Below, in pieces: positions 26,386-34,657 of a stretch of 64,000 bases of DNA. The position numbers and the translations under genes are program-made. The stretch comes from a virus, in IMG/VR virus record IMGVR_UViG_3300020170_000001, positions 60,653 to 124,652 of that record. One strand, given 5' to 3'. The number at the start of each line of letters is the position of its first letter. The first letter of the stretch is position 1. The notes below the pieces were generated by a model that saw only the letters and a program-made list of their open reading frames with translations, searched no databases and was not told where the DNA came from.

Positions 26386-26885
26386 TAGATGCCTACGATG
26401 ACGGCTTGCTGCGCGGTGAAGGTGCCGGTCGAGCAGGTGGCCGAGAGGGTGATAAACCAGCCGTTGGTGGTGTTGACGGTGGGCGTGGTGACGGCGGCCA
26501 CGAGGGTGGGCAGCAGCGCCGCCTGGGCGAAGCCAAAGGCTTCGCATTGGACGGTGCCGGAGCTGCCGCTGGCGCGGACGGTCAACAGGCCGTCGAAGCC
26601 GGCGCGTTGGTTGGCGACTTGGGCGGCGCTGGTGATCGATTGCCAGATCTGGGTGTCGGCGGTGGTGCCGTTCGCTCCGGCGTGCGCGTGGAAGATCAGG
26701 GTGCCGGTGCTGCTGCTGGTTCCGATGAGGCTGACTCGAAACGCTTGGCCGGTGATGGCGAAGTTCGCGGGCACGGCCACCGAGAGCAGGGCCGTGTTGC
26801 CGGTGCCGACGGTGGCGGCGGTGGCGGCGAGGTTGCTGTTGACCACTTCGCTGGCGGGTGGGCCGGATCCATCGAACAGGGGCAT
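26385..26885 (-). CDS. fibre/structural beta-protein
   Basis: 166 residues from the ATG at 26885. Sequence is Ala/Thr/Gly/Ser-rich with alternating strands (TALLSVAVPANFAITGQAFR, NGWFITLSATCSTGTFTAQQ), the composition of a jelly-roll virion domain. Overlaps the TerL start and the preceding stop by a base or so. No enzyme motif. It is the last of the fibre-like set upstream of the terminase. Confidence 0.5.
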   Translation of the reverse strand: MPLFDGSGPPASEVVNSNLAATAATVGTGNTALLSVAVPANFAITGQAFRVSLIGTSSSTGTLIFHAHAGANGTTADTQIWQSITSAAQVANQRAGFDGLLTVRASGSSGTVQCEAFGFAQAALLPTLVAAVTTPTVNTTNGWFITLSATCSTGTFTAQQAVIVGI

Positions 26886-28186
26886 CAGGGGGCCACCACT
26901 TCGGTGATGCGGGCCGCTCCGTTGGCTGACGCCCAGATGCCGCGGAGGGCACCGGTGTAGCCGAACGGCACCTCGTAGTAGCCGGCTGCGTTGAGCTTGA
27001 CGGTGTAGGCGGTATTGGATGCCGCGTTGGTGCCCAGAGACAGGTAGAGCACGGAAGTGGAGTCGTTGGCGACGGTGGCCCCACGCCGGTTGGCGTTGGC
27101 GGCCAGCAGCAGCGTGTCGGCGGCGGCGGATGCGACGGTGGCTGGCCCGTTCCCGGTGACGCTGCCGGACTGACTCGTGACGCTGAGGGCCCCGGCGGCG
27201 TCGATGCGGGACTTGCGCCAGGGGTAGGTGCCGTCGGACAGTTGCGTGGAGAGCCGGGAGATATCGAGCACGCTCATGCCGGAGACGGTGAAGACGCCGG
27301 TTCCGGTGACCGTGGCGCTGTTGAGTCGGTGCATCCGGAACGGCAGCATCTGGGTCACCTCGGCGGTGAAACAGGTGGCGACCGCGTTTTCGATGTCGTC
27401 GATGTAGAAGAAGACGACGTTTCCGCGGGCCTGCATGAAGTACAGGTGTGGCAGACCGTCGGCTGGCATGGTCAGCACGGTGGTGAAGACGCGCGTTCCG
27501 GTGTTGTAGACGCTGGCCCGTAGCGTCCCGCCGCCGTCGACCTCGAAGCCGACAGCGTCGGTGAGCGGGGCCGCGTAGGTGCCGACGTTGGCGGGCGCGG
27601 TGCCGAGACCCCAGAACCGGTGGGTGCCGGTTGCGACCGGCGTGGCCTCGAAGGTGATCATCCCGCCGAGGGCGATGGAGGTGTTGATCGGGATGATCGG
27701 CTGGCTGGCGACGGCGACGGTCGCGTTGGCGGTCGACGCCGGGTTGAGGCTGACGCTGCCCTGAGCCTGGGCGGCGGCGACGCTGCCGTAGGTGTTCCAC
27801 CGGTTGACGGTGTCGAAGGTGCCGCCGTCGAAGATGTCGGTGAAGGCGATGGTCGGGTCGAGAACGACCTGTGCTGCGCCGAAGGCGTCGGTGGCGCTGA
27901 GTGCGACTTTGAGTTCGCCGAGGGCGGTGACGTCGGCGGTGTTGCCGGATACGCCCTTGAGGGCGTTGACAACGACCGGATTAATCGTCAGCGGGGAACT
28001 GCTGAGCGCGACCTTGAGTTCGCCGATCGCCGTAACGTCGACGGTGTTGCCTGATGGTCCTTTGAGCGCATTGACGGTGATCGGGTTGACGGTCAATGCG
28101 GAGTTGTTGACGGAGACTTTCAGTTCACCGGCTGACGTGACCGCCGCTGTGTCGACCGAGTTCCCGCTCTTGATCACAATGGACAT
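26885..28186 (-). CDS. fibre-like structural protein with N-terminal repeats
   Basis: 433 residues. The first 100 contain three repeats of about 36 residues (core NALKGPSGNTVDVTAIGELK), a pattern of short beta repeats. The next region (FDTVNRWNTYGSVAAAQAQG, then HRFWGLGTAPANVGTYAAPL) resembles lectin-like or jelly-roll domains used as virion adhesins. The C-terminal 80 residues form another beta domain ending in YTGALRGIWASANGAARITE. Confidence 0.55.
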   Translation of the reverse strand: MSIVIKSGNSVDTAAVTSAGELKVSVNNSALTVNPITVNALKGPSGNTVDVTAIGELKVALSSSPLTINPVVVNALKGVSGNTADVTALGELKVALSATDAFGAAQVVLDPTIAFTDIFDGGTFDTVNRWNTYGSVAAAQAQGSVSLNPASTANATVAVASQPIIPINTSIALGGMITFEATPVATGTHRFWGLGTAPANVGTYAAPLTDAVGFEVDGGGTLRASVYNTGTRVFTTVLTMPADGLPHLYFMQARGNVVFFYIDDIENAVATCFTAEVTQMLPFRMHRLNSATVTGTGVFTVSGMSVLDISRLSTQLSDGTYPWRKSRIDAAGALSVTSQSGSVTGNGPATVASAAADTLLLAANANRRGATVANDSTSVLYLSLGTNAASNTAYTVKLNAAGYYEVPFGYTGALRGIWASANGAARITEVVAP

Positions 28187-28199
28187 GCAGGTGTTGCTC

Positions 28200-28550
28200 C
28201 TATCCCATCGCGTTGATCAGGTAGCGGCCCCACGTGTCGTGGGGTGCGTAGGCGACGATGTCGAAGCCGACGCCGGGCACCAGATTCGTCGAATACGCGG
28301 TGATCCCCTCGATAGCGGCATCGAGTGGATCGTGGTCGGCTGTCGGTGTGCCGGCAATCGAGCAGACAATCGTCGAGTTCGCGCTGACCCAGGACGCGGC
28401 GACGGTGACAGTGGCGATGTCACTCTCCCCGCCGTTCGCATGCCCGAAGTCGACGGTGGCCTGCGCCTTTCGGACGAGACCACCGTCGTCTTCTAATACG
28501 ACCTTCTTGCCGTTGAATTGCGGCCAGGACGCGAATCGACGGAACGACAT
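28200..28550 (-). CDS. small structural protein, baseplate/fibre-associated
   Basis: 116 residues. VVLEDDGGLVRKAQATVDFG, followed by VTVAASWVSANSTIVCSI, gives a single beta sandwich. DHDPLDAAIEGITAYSTNLV is a pattern recurring in phage tail/fibre proteins of actinophages. The stop of the upstream fibre gene overlaps its start by one base. Probably a fibre accessory or chaperone-like subunit. Confidence 0.5.
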   Translation of the reverse strand: MSFRRFASWPQFNGKKVVLEDDGGLVRKAQATVDFGHANGGESDIATVTVAASWVSANSTIVCSIAGTPTADHDPLDAAIEGITAYSTNLVPGVGFDIVAYAPHDTWGRYLINAMG

Positions 28551-29695
28551 CAGCCCAGGACGACGACCCGCAGGCTGCCGGCCTGCATGGAGACGTCGGG
28601 GTAGACGGCGATGGTGTTCGCGGCGGTGGTCGCCCAGTCGAGGTCGATGACCCGGCTGTCGTCGGTCGTCTTGAAGGACACGGTGACATCGGTGGTGTCG
28701 AGGCCGTGGGTGATCGTGTAGGTGACTCCGGCGGAGATCGCGCCGAGGTCTCCGGCGTACTTGGTGACCGCGCCGAGGTTGGCGCGGGCGTCTAGGGCGG
28801 TGGTGGCACCGGTTCCACCGTTGGCGACCGAGACGGGCGCGTCGAGGGAGAAGGTGGTGCCGTTGATCAGCAGCCCGTTGCCGGCGGTGTAGGTCTGGCC
28901 GCCGATGGCGAAGATCCGCCAGTCCTGCGTCCAGCTGCCGGGCACGCCGCCGCTGGTCGTCTCCTGCATGTACTGGTAGTTCGCGCTGGTGCCCTCGGCG
29001 ACGGCGACCACGGCACCGTCGACAATGTCGCCTGCGCTGTCGGCGTCATCGGCGAGCGTGGCGGCCGTCGAGGGGCCGTTCCAGACGTAGATGCCGTTCT
29101 GGGTGCCGTTGTTCTGGGCGCGGGCGAGGAACCGGTCGCCGGTGTTCATGGCGATGCCGTCGAGGTTCGCGCCGGGCGTGCTGATGTTGACGTTGCCCTG
29201 GGTGACGACCCGGACCGGGTCCTTGACGCTGATGCCGGCGCGCAGGTTGTCGGCGTAGGCCTTGTTGACGCCGTCGCCGGGGGCGACCGGGGCGGCGAGG
29301 TTGGTGAGCCGCACGCCGTTGACGTCGACGTTGTTGGTCGGGGCCGACAGCTGGTCCAGGCGCGAGGTGCGGACCTGGGTGTCGAAGTTCGAGATGGTGC
29401 TGGCCGGCTGGGTGCCGGTGTGGTTCGAGCGGGCCAGCGGGTCGACGGCCAGTTTGGACAGCTGAATTCCGGCTGTGCTGGAGATCAGGTTGTCGTTGAT
29501 GAACCCGGCCGGGATGCTCGTTCCGTCAGAGTTGACCCACTTGGTGCCGTCCCACCACTTCACCTTCGCCGGGTTGGTGGACGTGTCGGTCCAGAACTGG
29601 CCGTATGCCGGGTCGGCCGGTGCAACCGCAGAGGCCTCGACCCGGAACTGCCGGACCGGGATCTGCATGAAATCCTGGGCACTGCCGTAACGCAT
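28550..29695 (-). CDS. fibre protein with shared C-terminal domain
   Basis: 381 residues. The N-terminus (AYGQFWTDTSTNPAKVKWWDG, then IQLSKLAVDPLARSNHTGTQ) is a typical fibre anchor. The middle shares GVRLTNLAAPVAPGDGVNKA and GNVNISTPG-NLDGIAM-GDR with the 12066-13610 protein. The terminal domain (TYTITHGLDTTDVTVSFKTT) is that of the other fibre genes. This common architecture on both sides of the terminase/capsid genes indicates duplication. Confidence 0.6.
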   Translation of the reverse strand: MRYGSAQDFMQIPVRQFRVEASAVAPADPAYGQFWTDTSTNPAKVKWWDGTKWVNSDGTSIPAGFINDNLISSTAGIQLSKLAVDPLARSNHTGTQPASTISNFDTQVRTSRLDQLSAPTNNVDVNGVRLTNLAAPVAPGDGVNKAYADNLRAGISVKDPVRVVTQGNVNISTPGANLDGIAMNTGDRFLARAQNNGTQNGIYVWNGPSTAATLADDADSAGDIVDGAVVAVAEGTSANYQYMQETTSGGVPGSWTQDWRIFAIGGQTYTAGNGLLINGTTFSLDAPVSVANGGTGATTALDARANLGAVTKYAGDLGAISAGVTYTITHGLDTTDVTVSFKTTDDSRVIDLDWATTAANTIAVYPDVSMQAGSLRVVVLG

Positions 29696-29706
29696 TTACG
29701 GGCTCC

Positions 29707-30105
29707 TCACGCCTTAAGACGGGCAGTGCCCGCGATGGGCACACCAAACGTCACCACTACGGTGTTTCTATCGGGCATCGCAATGTCGCCACTGATTGCG
29801 AAGCCGTAAAGGTCGTAGAGGGAGACAACCGGGAAGACGTTGAGGTTGTGCACGATGTACCAGGTGGTCAGAGGCGACGAAAACTGCTGGTCGAAGATGG
29901 GCGCGAAGGGGCCTTGCGGGCCTTGTGCGCCTTGTGTGCCTTGGGGCCCGGAGGCTCCTTGCGGGCCGGCCGGGCCGGTAAGACCGGAGGTGACGATCTG
30001 TACGACATCAGTGGTGGGCTCTAGGACCATCACCAGTGCGCCTTCGTCGTCGCGGACCTCGACGACGCCGACAGATTCGGTGTAGGTGACTACCTCGGCG
30101 GTCAC
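29707..30105 (-). CDS. fibre protein with collagen-like stalk
   Basis: 132 residues in three parts: a small N-terminal domain (TAEVVTYTESVGVVEVRDDE), a collagen-like GPAGPQGASGPQGTQGAQG run at about 43-66, and the shared terminal domain (TTWYIVHNLNVFPVVSLYDL, AGTARLKA). The collagen stretch should form a trimer. This is the shortest complete anchor-stalk-tip version among the fibre genes. Confidence 0.65.
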   Translation of the reverse strand: MTAEVVTYTESVGVVEVRDDEGALVMVLEPTTDVVQIVTSGLTGPAGPQGASGPQGTQGAQGPQGPFAPIFDQQFSSPLTTWYIVHNLNVFPVVSLYDLYGFAISGDIAMPDRNTVVVTFGVPIAGTARLKA

Positions 30106-30470
30106 GGGACGACGATCTTTTGCTTCACGTCTACTACTACGGAGACGCGACCCCGCAGAAACCGCCTGACGAAGCCATCCGGTTCGATCAGGTCGAGGTT
30201 GTAGTAGGCGATCGGTGGGCTCAGCGCCGCCGTCTGGAACGGGGTCATCTCGATGATGATCTGCCCGATCGACGTGAGCGTGATGCCGGCGTTAGTGTCG
30301 GTGAGCTCGACATCGGCGGGGGCGAGTTGCTGTCCAACGAGCATCGTCGCGGCCCAGCCGGTGAAGTCGATGGCATTTGCGCCATCGGGTAGCCAGCGGA
30401 ACTCACGTCGGTAGCTGGTGCCGCTGTAGACGACGATCTCGTAGTTGAGCGGCAGCGAGTTGTTCGCCAT
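30102..30470 (-). CDS. small structural protein (fibre anchor-like)
   Basis: 122 residues. YEIVVYSGTSYRREFRWLPD, then AIDFTGWAATMLVG and YYNLDLIEPDGFVRRFLRGR form the pattern of N-terminal BppU-like domains, where an immunoglobulin-like fold measures an applied parameter list. It overlaps the collagen-stalk gene by four bases, so the two may assemble together. No catalytic residues. Confidence 0.55.
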   Translation of the reverse strand: MANNSLPLNYEIVVYSGTSYRREFRWLPDGANAIDFTGWAATMLVGQQLAPADVELTDTNAGITLTSIGQIIIEMTPFQTAALSPPIAYYNLDLIEPDGFVRRFLRGRVSVVVDVKQKIVVP

Positions 30471-30476
30471 GGCGGC

Positions 30477-30959
30477 TCAGCTGTCACTGGCTAGAAAGAG
30501 GTCGATCGGGTTCGTTGTGGGTGTGATGGATAGCAGCACCTTGTCGGTGGCGGTGCGGTGGCACGGCGGGGTGAGGGCGACCAGGCGCAGAAGTTCGGCG
30601 TCGTTCAGGTCGAATCGCGTCGCGGCGAGCGTGTGTTCCGCCTTCTTGCCGGCGGACTTGGCGTGCGATGTGGCGCGGAGCTTTTCCCAGGCCGCGACCG
30701 CTTCGGCGGCTTTGGCTTGGGTGTCCTTGTCGACGCCCTTTCCGGTGGCCCATACCTTGACCCGAGAGACCGCGATGCTGATGGCCTCGGAGGTGGTTTT
30801 CCCGGTCTTCTTGATCGCCTTGGCTATACGGCAGATGTAGTCGGGCAGACCGCCCGAATCTTGGACCCAGTTAGAGCCGGGCGACTCGTCGAGCGAACAG
30901 CCGGCGAAGGCCAGGATGAGGTCCTGGTCTTCGCGGCCGAGTTCCACCGTGAGGGCCAC
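30477..30959 (-). CDS. protein of unknown function
   Basis: 160 residues. The first 60 (LDESPGSNWVQDSGGLPDYI, then CRIAKAIKKTGKT) and the middle (AISIAVSRVKVWATGKGVDK) are helical and contain a positively charged stretch. SRVKVWATGKGVDKDTQAKA recalls a short DNA- or nucleoprotein-binding helix pair found in phage head proteins. I do not recognise the family. It lies next to the candidate terminase small subunit. Confidence 0.5.
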   Translation of the reverse strand: MALTVELGREDQDLILAFAGCSLDESPGSNWVQDSGGLPDYICRIAKAIKKTGKTTSEAISIAVSRVKVWATGKGVDKDTQAKAAEAVAAWEKLRATSHAKSAGKKAEHTLAATRFDLNDAELLRLVALTPPCHRTATDKVLLSITPTTNPIDLFLASDS

Positions 30960-30971
30960 CGACGACCCCTC

Positions 30972-31421
30972 TCAGATCTTGACGTTCTCGAAGGCGGCGG
31001 CCATGTTGACGAGGACGCTGCTGCGGGTCTTGGGGTCGTTGACCGAGGCGTTGACGGTGGAGATGATGAGCTGCTGGATCTCGCGGAGCAGAGCCTTGCG
31101 CTCCGTTCCGTTCATGACTTCGGTCTTGGTGAGCATCCGGTTGAATTCCTGCGTCATGGACAGCCAGAAGGTGTTGAAGTCCTTCTGCATCGCGGCGGTG
31201 TTGAATCCGCCGGATCCTTCTTTGCTGCGCAGGACGATGTAGTTGTAGGCGATGCGCTCGATGAGTAGTTGCTGCACCGTGTTCATGGGCAGGTCGGCAG
31301 CTTCTTGACGCATGCGGGCGACGAGAACCTCGTAGAGGGCGCGCAGGTTCTCGTCGGTGATCAGGTCCGGCAGGTAAAAGGCCCGATCGAGTGCGGCGAG
31401 GTCATCGGTGCGGCGTGCCAT
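30972..31421 (-). CDS. helical protein, possible terminase small subunit
   Basis: 149 residues from the ATG at 31421; a start at 31463 is possible and would overlap the FkbM gene, and neither has a clear ribosome site. The protein is almost all helix (LITDENLRALYEVLVARMRQ, MQKDFNTFWLSMTQEFNRML) with a basic start (MARRTDD). Position at the upstream end of the head module and helical content fit a small terminase subunit, but no helix-turn-helix is obvious. Confidence 0.45.
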   Translation of the reverse strand: MARRTDDLAALDRAFYLPDLITDENLRALYEVLVARMRQEAADLPMNTVQQLLIERIAYNYIVLRSKEGSGGFNTAAMQKDFNTFWLSMTQEFNRMLTKTEVMNGTERKALLREIQQLIISTVNASVNDPKTRSSVLVNMAAAFENVKI

Positions 31422-31441
31422 GTTGATTTGTATCGGTTGGA

Positions 31442-32074
31442 TTATTGCCGAGCGCGAAGCCATCCGTGGGAGTACCAGAGGGGGGTGCCGGCCCGGTAGT
31501 GGGGGTGTCGGATGGTGGTGTAGGTGTATCCGAATTGCTCCAGCAGGGCGATGCAGCTGGAGTGCAGTTCGGAGGAGTGGAATTCGATGAGCAGGTCGGG
31601 TCGGTTGATGGCGAGGGTTCGGCGCGCGCCGAACAGGACACGCAGCTCATGCCCTTCGACGTCGATCTTGAGGAAGTCGGGGACTGGCAGGGAGCGCTCG
31701 GCGACGAGGGTGTCAACAGTGCGGCAGATGACGCGCCGGGTCAGCGCGCCGGGTCGATCGGGGTCCCATTCCATACCGCGGGTTCCGGCGGTGACCAGCT
31801 GCCCGGTGTCGATCTTGTCGGGGAGGGCGACGAGGTCGATGTGTTTGTCGTTGTCGGACAGGGCGATGGGCAGCCAGCTGACGTTTCCCTGGAAGGTGTC
31901 GAGGTAGGGCCAGCATTCTTCGGCCGGTTCGAAGGCGTAGACCTGTTCGAAGCGTTCGAGCATCAGCGGGAGGGTCTGGCCGCAGTTGGCCCCGACGTCC
32001 CAGCCGATGGTTCCGTGGAAGTCTTCCCAGAGGCCGGCCCAGATCTCCGGCGGGTCGATGGCGGCGGGTTTCAT
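31442..32074 (-). CDS. FkbM-family SAM-dependent methyltransferase
   Basis: 210 residues from the ATG at 32074. Motif I is WDVGANCGQT (25-34), followed by YAFEPAEEC (46-54) and later PDFLKIDVEGHEL, the signature set of FkbM enzymes, which usually O-methylate sugars. Encoded at the head of the structural operon, and paired in the window with a GT-B glycosyltransferase, it may cap glycans on virion proteins. The pairing is inference. Confidence 0.8.
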   Translation of the reverse strand: MKPAAIDPPEIWAGLWEDFHGTIGWDVGANCGQTLPLMLERFEQVYAFEPAEECWPYLDTFQGNVSWLPIALSDNDKHIDLVALPDKIDTGQLVTAGTRGMEWDPDRPGALTRRVICRTVDTLVAERSLPVPDFLKIDVEGHELRVLFGARRTLAINRPDLLIEFHSSELHSSCIALLEQFGYTYTTIRHPHYRAGTPLWYSHGWLRARQ

Positions 32075-32259
32075 GAGTCGTTTGTCGTAGCGCGCAGTCG
32101 CTCGATCTCCTCGACCAAGGCCTGCATCACGGGTCGAAAGTCGCCACGGGGACAGGTGCAGGAGCTTGGCAAGGCAAGATCGCAGGGGGCGCAGAGTTGC
32201 AGCCACGGAAGTGCTCGCTCCAGAGGGTCGGCGTTGGGCGGCGTCACAGGGTTTCCCAC
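32071..32259 (-). CDS. small Cys-containing protein
   Basis: 62 residues with LQLCAPCDLALPSSCTC at about 20-36, four cysteines that could bind one zinc ion. It overlaps the FkbM gene by an ATGA junction and the upstream gene by 16 bases, so it is part of the operon. No known family recognised. Confidence 0.5.
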   Translation of the reverse strand: MGNPVTPPNADPLERALPWLQLCAPCDLALPSSCTCPRGDFRPVMQALVEEIERLRATTNDS

Positions 32260-32474
32260 GAGCCGACTTCACGCTTTTGGACGTCGAGATGAGCCAGCAC
32301 GGCAGGAAGCTTGATTTCGATGGCGGCATAGAAGGCAAGCACAGACTCAAGCGCTCCCTCGTAGACCACCCAGTCACAGTCGATGAGGTGGATACAGACG
32401 GTGCCGTCGTCAGAGACGTGGCTCTCGTCGGGTCCGTCGAGGGCGCGGGCGAGGATGCGGTACTCGCGGGTCAT
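32244..32474 (-). CDS. small protein of unknown function
   Basis: 76 residues from the ATG at 32474, which overlaps the end of the DnaX gene (ATGA). It is acidic, with HLIDCDWVVYEGALESVLAF and IKLPAVLAHLDVQ. The longer frame extending upstream is the shadow of dnaX and was ignored. It may be a clamp-loader partner given its position, but nothing in the sequence proves that. Confidence 0.5.
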   Translation of the reverse strand: MTREYRILARALDGPDESHVSDDGTVCIHLIDCDWVVYEGALESVLAFYAAIEIKLPAVLAHLDVQKREVGSWETL

Positions 32475-33601
32475 GAGAATTTGCTCATGTCGGCGAGGCT
32501 GATCTGGTTGTTCGCGGTGGTGGTGGGGCGGGCGGTGGCCGGCGCGAAGATCTCGCTGAGCATGACGATGACCAGTTCGAGGCTGGAGCGGGCGTCGCCG
32601 AGGCGGATCTGGGTCTTCAGTGGCCATAGGACCTTGGTGAGGGCGGCGACGACGAGCGGGGTTTCGAGGGCGAGCGCAAGGTTTTGTCGGGCGGCCAGGG
32701 CAATGCCGCTTTTGTTGATTTCGCCGCCGCTGCGAAGAACGAGAACGTCGCGGAGGCAGCCGATGGCGTTGGCGGCGATGGTGTCGGCGTCGGCGACGCG
32801 GGTCAGGGCCTCGTCGAGTTTCGTGAATGCGCCTGGCAGGTCGCCGCTGGTGATGGCGTTGAGGATGGCCGGCGCGTGATCGGTGTGGCCGAGCAGGCGC
32901 TGGTATTGCTCGGCCGTGGTCATGCCGGTGTGGGCGACTTGGTCGAGCAGCATGATGGCATCGCGCATGGCTCCGTCGGCACGTTCGGCGAGCAGCTGCA
33001 GTAGACCGTGTTCGACGGGGTAGCCCTCGGCGTGGGCGATGTGGGCGAGCCGGCAGGTGATGTCGGCGACGGTCAGGCGCTGGAACGTGAACGGGATGCA
33101 GCGGCTGGCCACGGTGGACAGGATTTTTGCTGGCTCGGTCGTGAGCAGGATGAAGTGGGTGTGCGGCGGCGGCTCTTCCAGGGTCTTGAGCAGGGCGTTG
33201 AACGCGGCGGTGCTCATCGAGTGCGCTTCGTCGAGGATGACGATGCGGTGATCGCCGGCGTGCCGGTACATGACCTGCTGGCGCAGGGCGCGGATGTCGT
33301 CGACCAGGCCGTTGCTGGCCGCGTCGATCTCGACGACGTCCATGCTGGAGCCGTCGAAGACGGCTGTGCAGCTGGGGCAGGTGCCGCAGGGTTTGGTGTC
33401 GGCGTGGCAGTTGAGTGCGGCGGCCAGGATCCGGGCGGTTGTGGTTTTGCCGGTGCCGCGGCAGCCGTCGAACAACAGAGCGCTCGGGACTTTCCCGACT
33501 TTGATCATCTGTCGGAGGATGATTTGGACAGCGGGCTGGCCGACCAGGTCGTCGAAGGTCTTGGGACGCCAGGTCAGGGCGAGGGTTTGCACGGCGCTCA
33601 C
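32471..33601 (-). CDS. dnaX: DNA polymerase III gamma/tau-like clamp loader subunit
   Basis: 376 residues from the GTG at 33601 (GTGA overlap with the previous gene). AAA+ features: Walker A GCRGTGKT (46-53), four-cysteine zinc module (C65, C72, C75, C78), Walker B VILDEAH (121-127), and sensor region FILLTTEPAKILSTVASRC. The length matches a gamma-type protein: clamp-loader domains I-III without the long tau extension. With the phage sliding clamp encoded at 40991-42181 it should load the clamp on primed DNA, perhaps using host delta subunits, since no delta gene is visible. Confidence 0.85.
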   Translation of the reverse strand: MSAVQTLALTWRPKTFDDLVGQPAVQIILRQMIKVGKVPSALLFDGCRGTGKTTTARILAAALNCHADTKPCGTCPSCTAVFDGSSMDVVEIDAASNGLVDDIRALRQQVMYRHAGDHRIVILDEAHSMSTAAFNALLKTLEEPPPHTHFILLTTEPAKILSTVASRCIPFTFQRLTVADITCRLAHIAHAEGYPVEHGLLQLLAERADGAMRDAIMLLDQVAHTGMTTAEQYQRLLGHTDHAPAILNAITSGDLPGAFTKLDEALTRVADADTIAANAIGCLRDVLVLRSGGEINKSGIALAARQNLALALETPLVVAALTKVLWPLKTQIRLGDARSSLELVIVMLSEIFAPATARPTTTANNQISLADMSKFS

Positions 33602-34386
33602 TCGGCGTTTTCGGCGTCGTTCGGGGCCTCGGCGCTGGCGTCCTGCTGCTCCTGGGCGGGGTGCGGGATGCTGCGGCCGGTGATGATGCAGCATTCGCCG
33701 TCCGCGGCGAGCAGCTCGGCCATGTCATCGCGGCGGATTTTGGCATCGCCGTTGACGCCCCAGGTGGGGCCCCAGCTGTTGTGCACGGTGTAGTAGCCGG
33801 CGTTGACATTGATCCCGGTGACCAGGATGCAGTGGCCGCCGGCCTTGCCGCCGGTCAGGCGCAGGAAGCCACCGGAGTTCGGGGTGAACATGCCCCGGTA
33901 CCAGTCGATGCCGATGACCGCCGGGCCGAGGTGGCTGAGGCCGAGGGCCATCTCCGCCTCGGAGGTTCCCCACCGGTATTCGGTGTAGTAGCCGAGGCTG
34001 ACGGCGGCCTTGATAGCGAACAGGACCGCTGTGCCGTCGTAGTGGGGGTTGGCCCCGGGATATGCGCCGCCGGGCCAGGGGTCGCCTTCTTGGGCCGGCC
34101 AGTAGATCTTCTCGCGGGCGAAGGCGGCGTCGAGGGCCGGTACGGGGACGGGGTTCCAGAGCAACTCGTTGGTGACACCGAAGCCGGTGCACGCTCCTTC
34201 TTGTCCTTGGTCGAGGACGGGCGTGCCGGCCGGGGCGTTCCAGTTCCTGGTCCACAGGGTCTGCTGCTGTGACTCGTCGAGGGCGGCGCGGATGCGGAAG
34301 TTCAGGGACTGCGGGTCGAAGGCGGGAATGCGGTCCAGGCGGACATCGGTGGTGCTAGTGCCGTCCTTGAGGGGGTACTGGGGCAT
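33598..34386 (-). CDS. papain-like cysteine protease (C1 family)
   Basis: 262 residues from the ATG at 34386 (GGGAG upstream). The catalytic layout is complete: Gln in LDQGQEGACTGFG with nucleophile C66, H185 in GGHCILVTG, and N203 in HNSWGPTWG. No signal peptide or prodomain is seen, so it acts in the cytoplasm or in the virion. It has the catalytic core size of C1 peptidases. A short disordered tail follows. It is unusual next to dnaX. Possible roles are cleavage of a phage or host protein; the target is unknown. Confidence 0.8.
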   Translation of the reverse strand: MPQYPLKDGTSTTDVRLDRIPAFDPQSLNFRIRAALDESQQQTLWTRNWNAPAGTPVLDQGQEGACTGFGVTNELLWNPVPVPALDAAFAREKIYWPAQEGDPWPGGAYPGANPHYDGTAVLFAIKAAVSLGYYTEYRWGTSEAEMALGLSHLGPAVIGIDWYRGMFTPNSGGFLRLTGGKAGGHCILVTGINVNAGYYTVHNSWGPTWGVNGDAKIRRDDMAELLAADGECCIITGRSIPHPAQEQQDASAEAPNDAENAE

Positions 34387-34657
34387 CTGGGCGTCTCCCG
34401 ATCGACAGCAGCGGCAGCGGCTGAGACGCCGCCAACGCATTCGTCATCGGTTGGGATGCGGCGCGGCGGACGTCCTCGGGAATCCCTACTGCGCAGTGCC
34501 CGTCGCGATTCATGGCGACGGTTTCCAAACGGGTGAATCCGAAGACGTAGCCGCACACATCGCACTCGAAGTAGGTGTGGTCACCGTCCTGTTCGGGTTC
34601 AGCGCGTCCCCTGCACCGGGGATCAGTGCAGGGGACGGTGTCGGCGCTAGTCGCCAT
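34355..34657 (-). CDS. zinc-ribbon protein
   Basis: 100 residues from the ATG at 34657. The first half has CTDPRCRGRAEPEQD and YFECDVCGYVFGF, two pairs of cysteines in zinc-ribbon spacing. The second half is low-complexity. The 3' end overlaps the protease gene start by 32 bases. Zinc ribbons of this type often bind nucleic acids or transcription components, which is only suggestive here. Confidence 0.55.
   Translation of the reverse strand: MATSADTVPCTDPRCRGRAEPEQDGDHTYFECDVCGYVFGFTRLETVAMNRDGHCAVGIPEDVRRAASQPMTNALAASQPLPLLSIGRRPDAPVPPQGRH

Noticed and set aside
32244-33809. A 521-codon minus-strand frame over dnaX
   Set aside because: Only its last 76 codons, with their own ATG at 32474, look protein-like; the rest is Arg/His/Pro-rich and is a shadow of dnaX.
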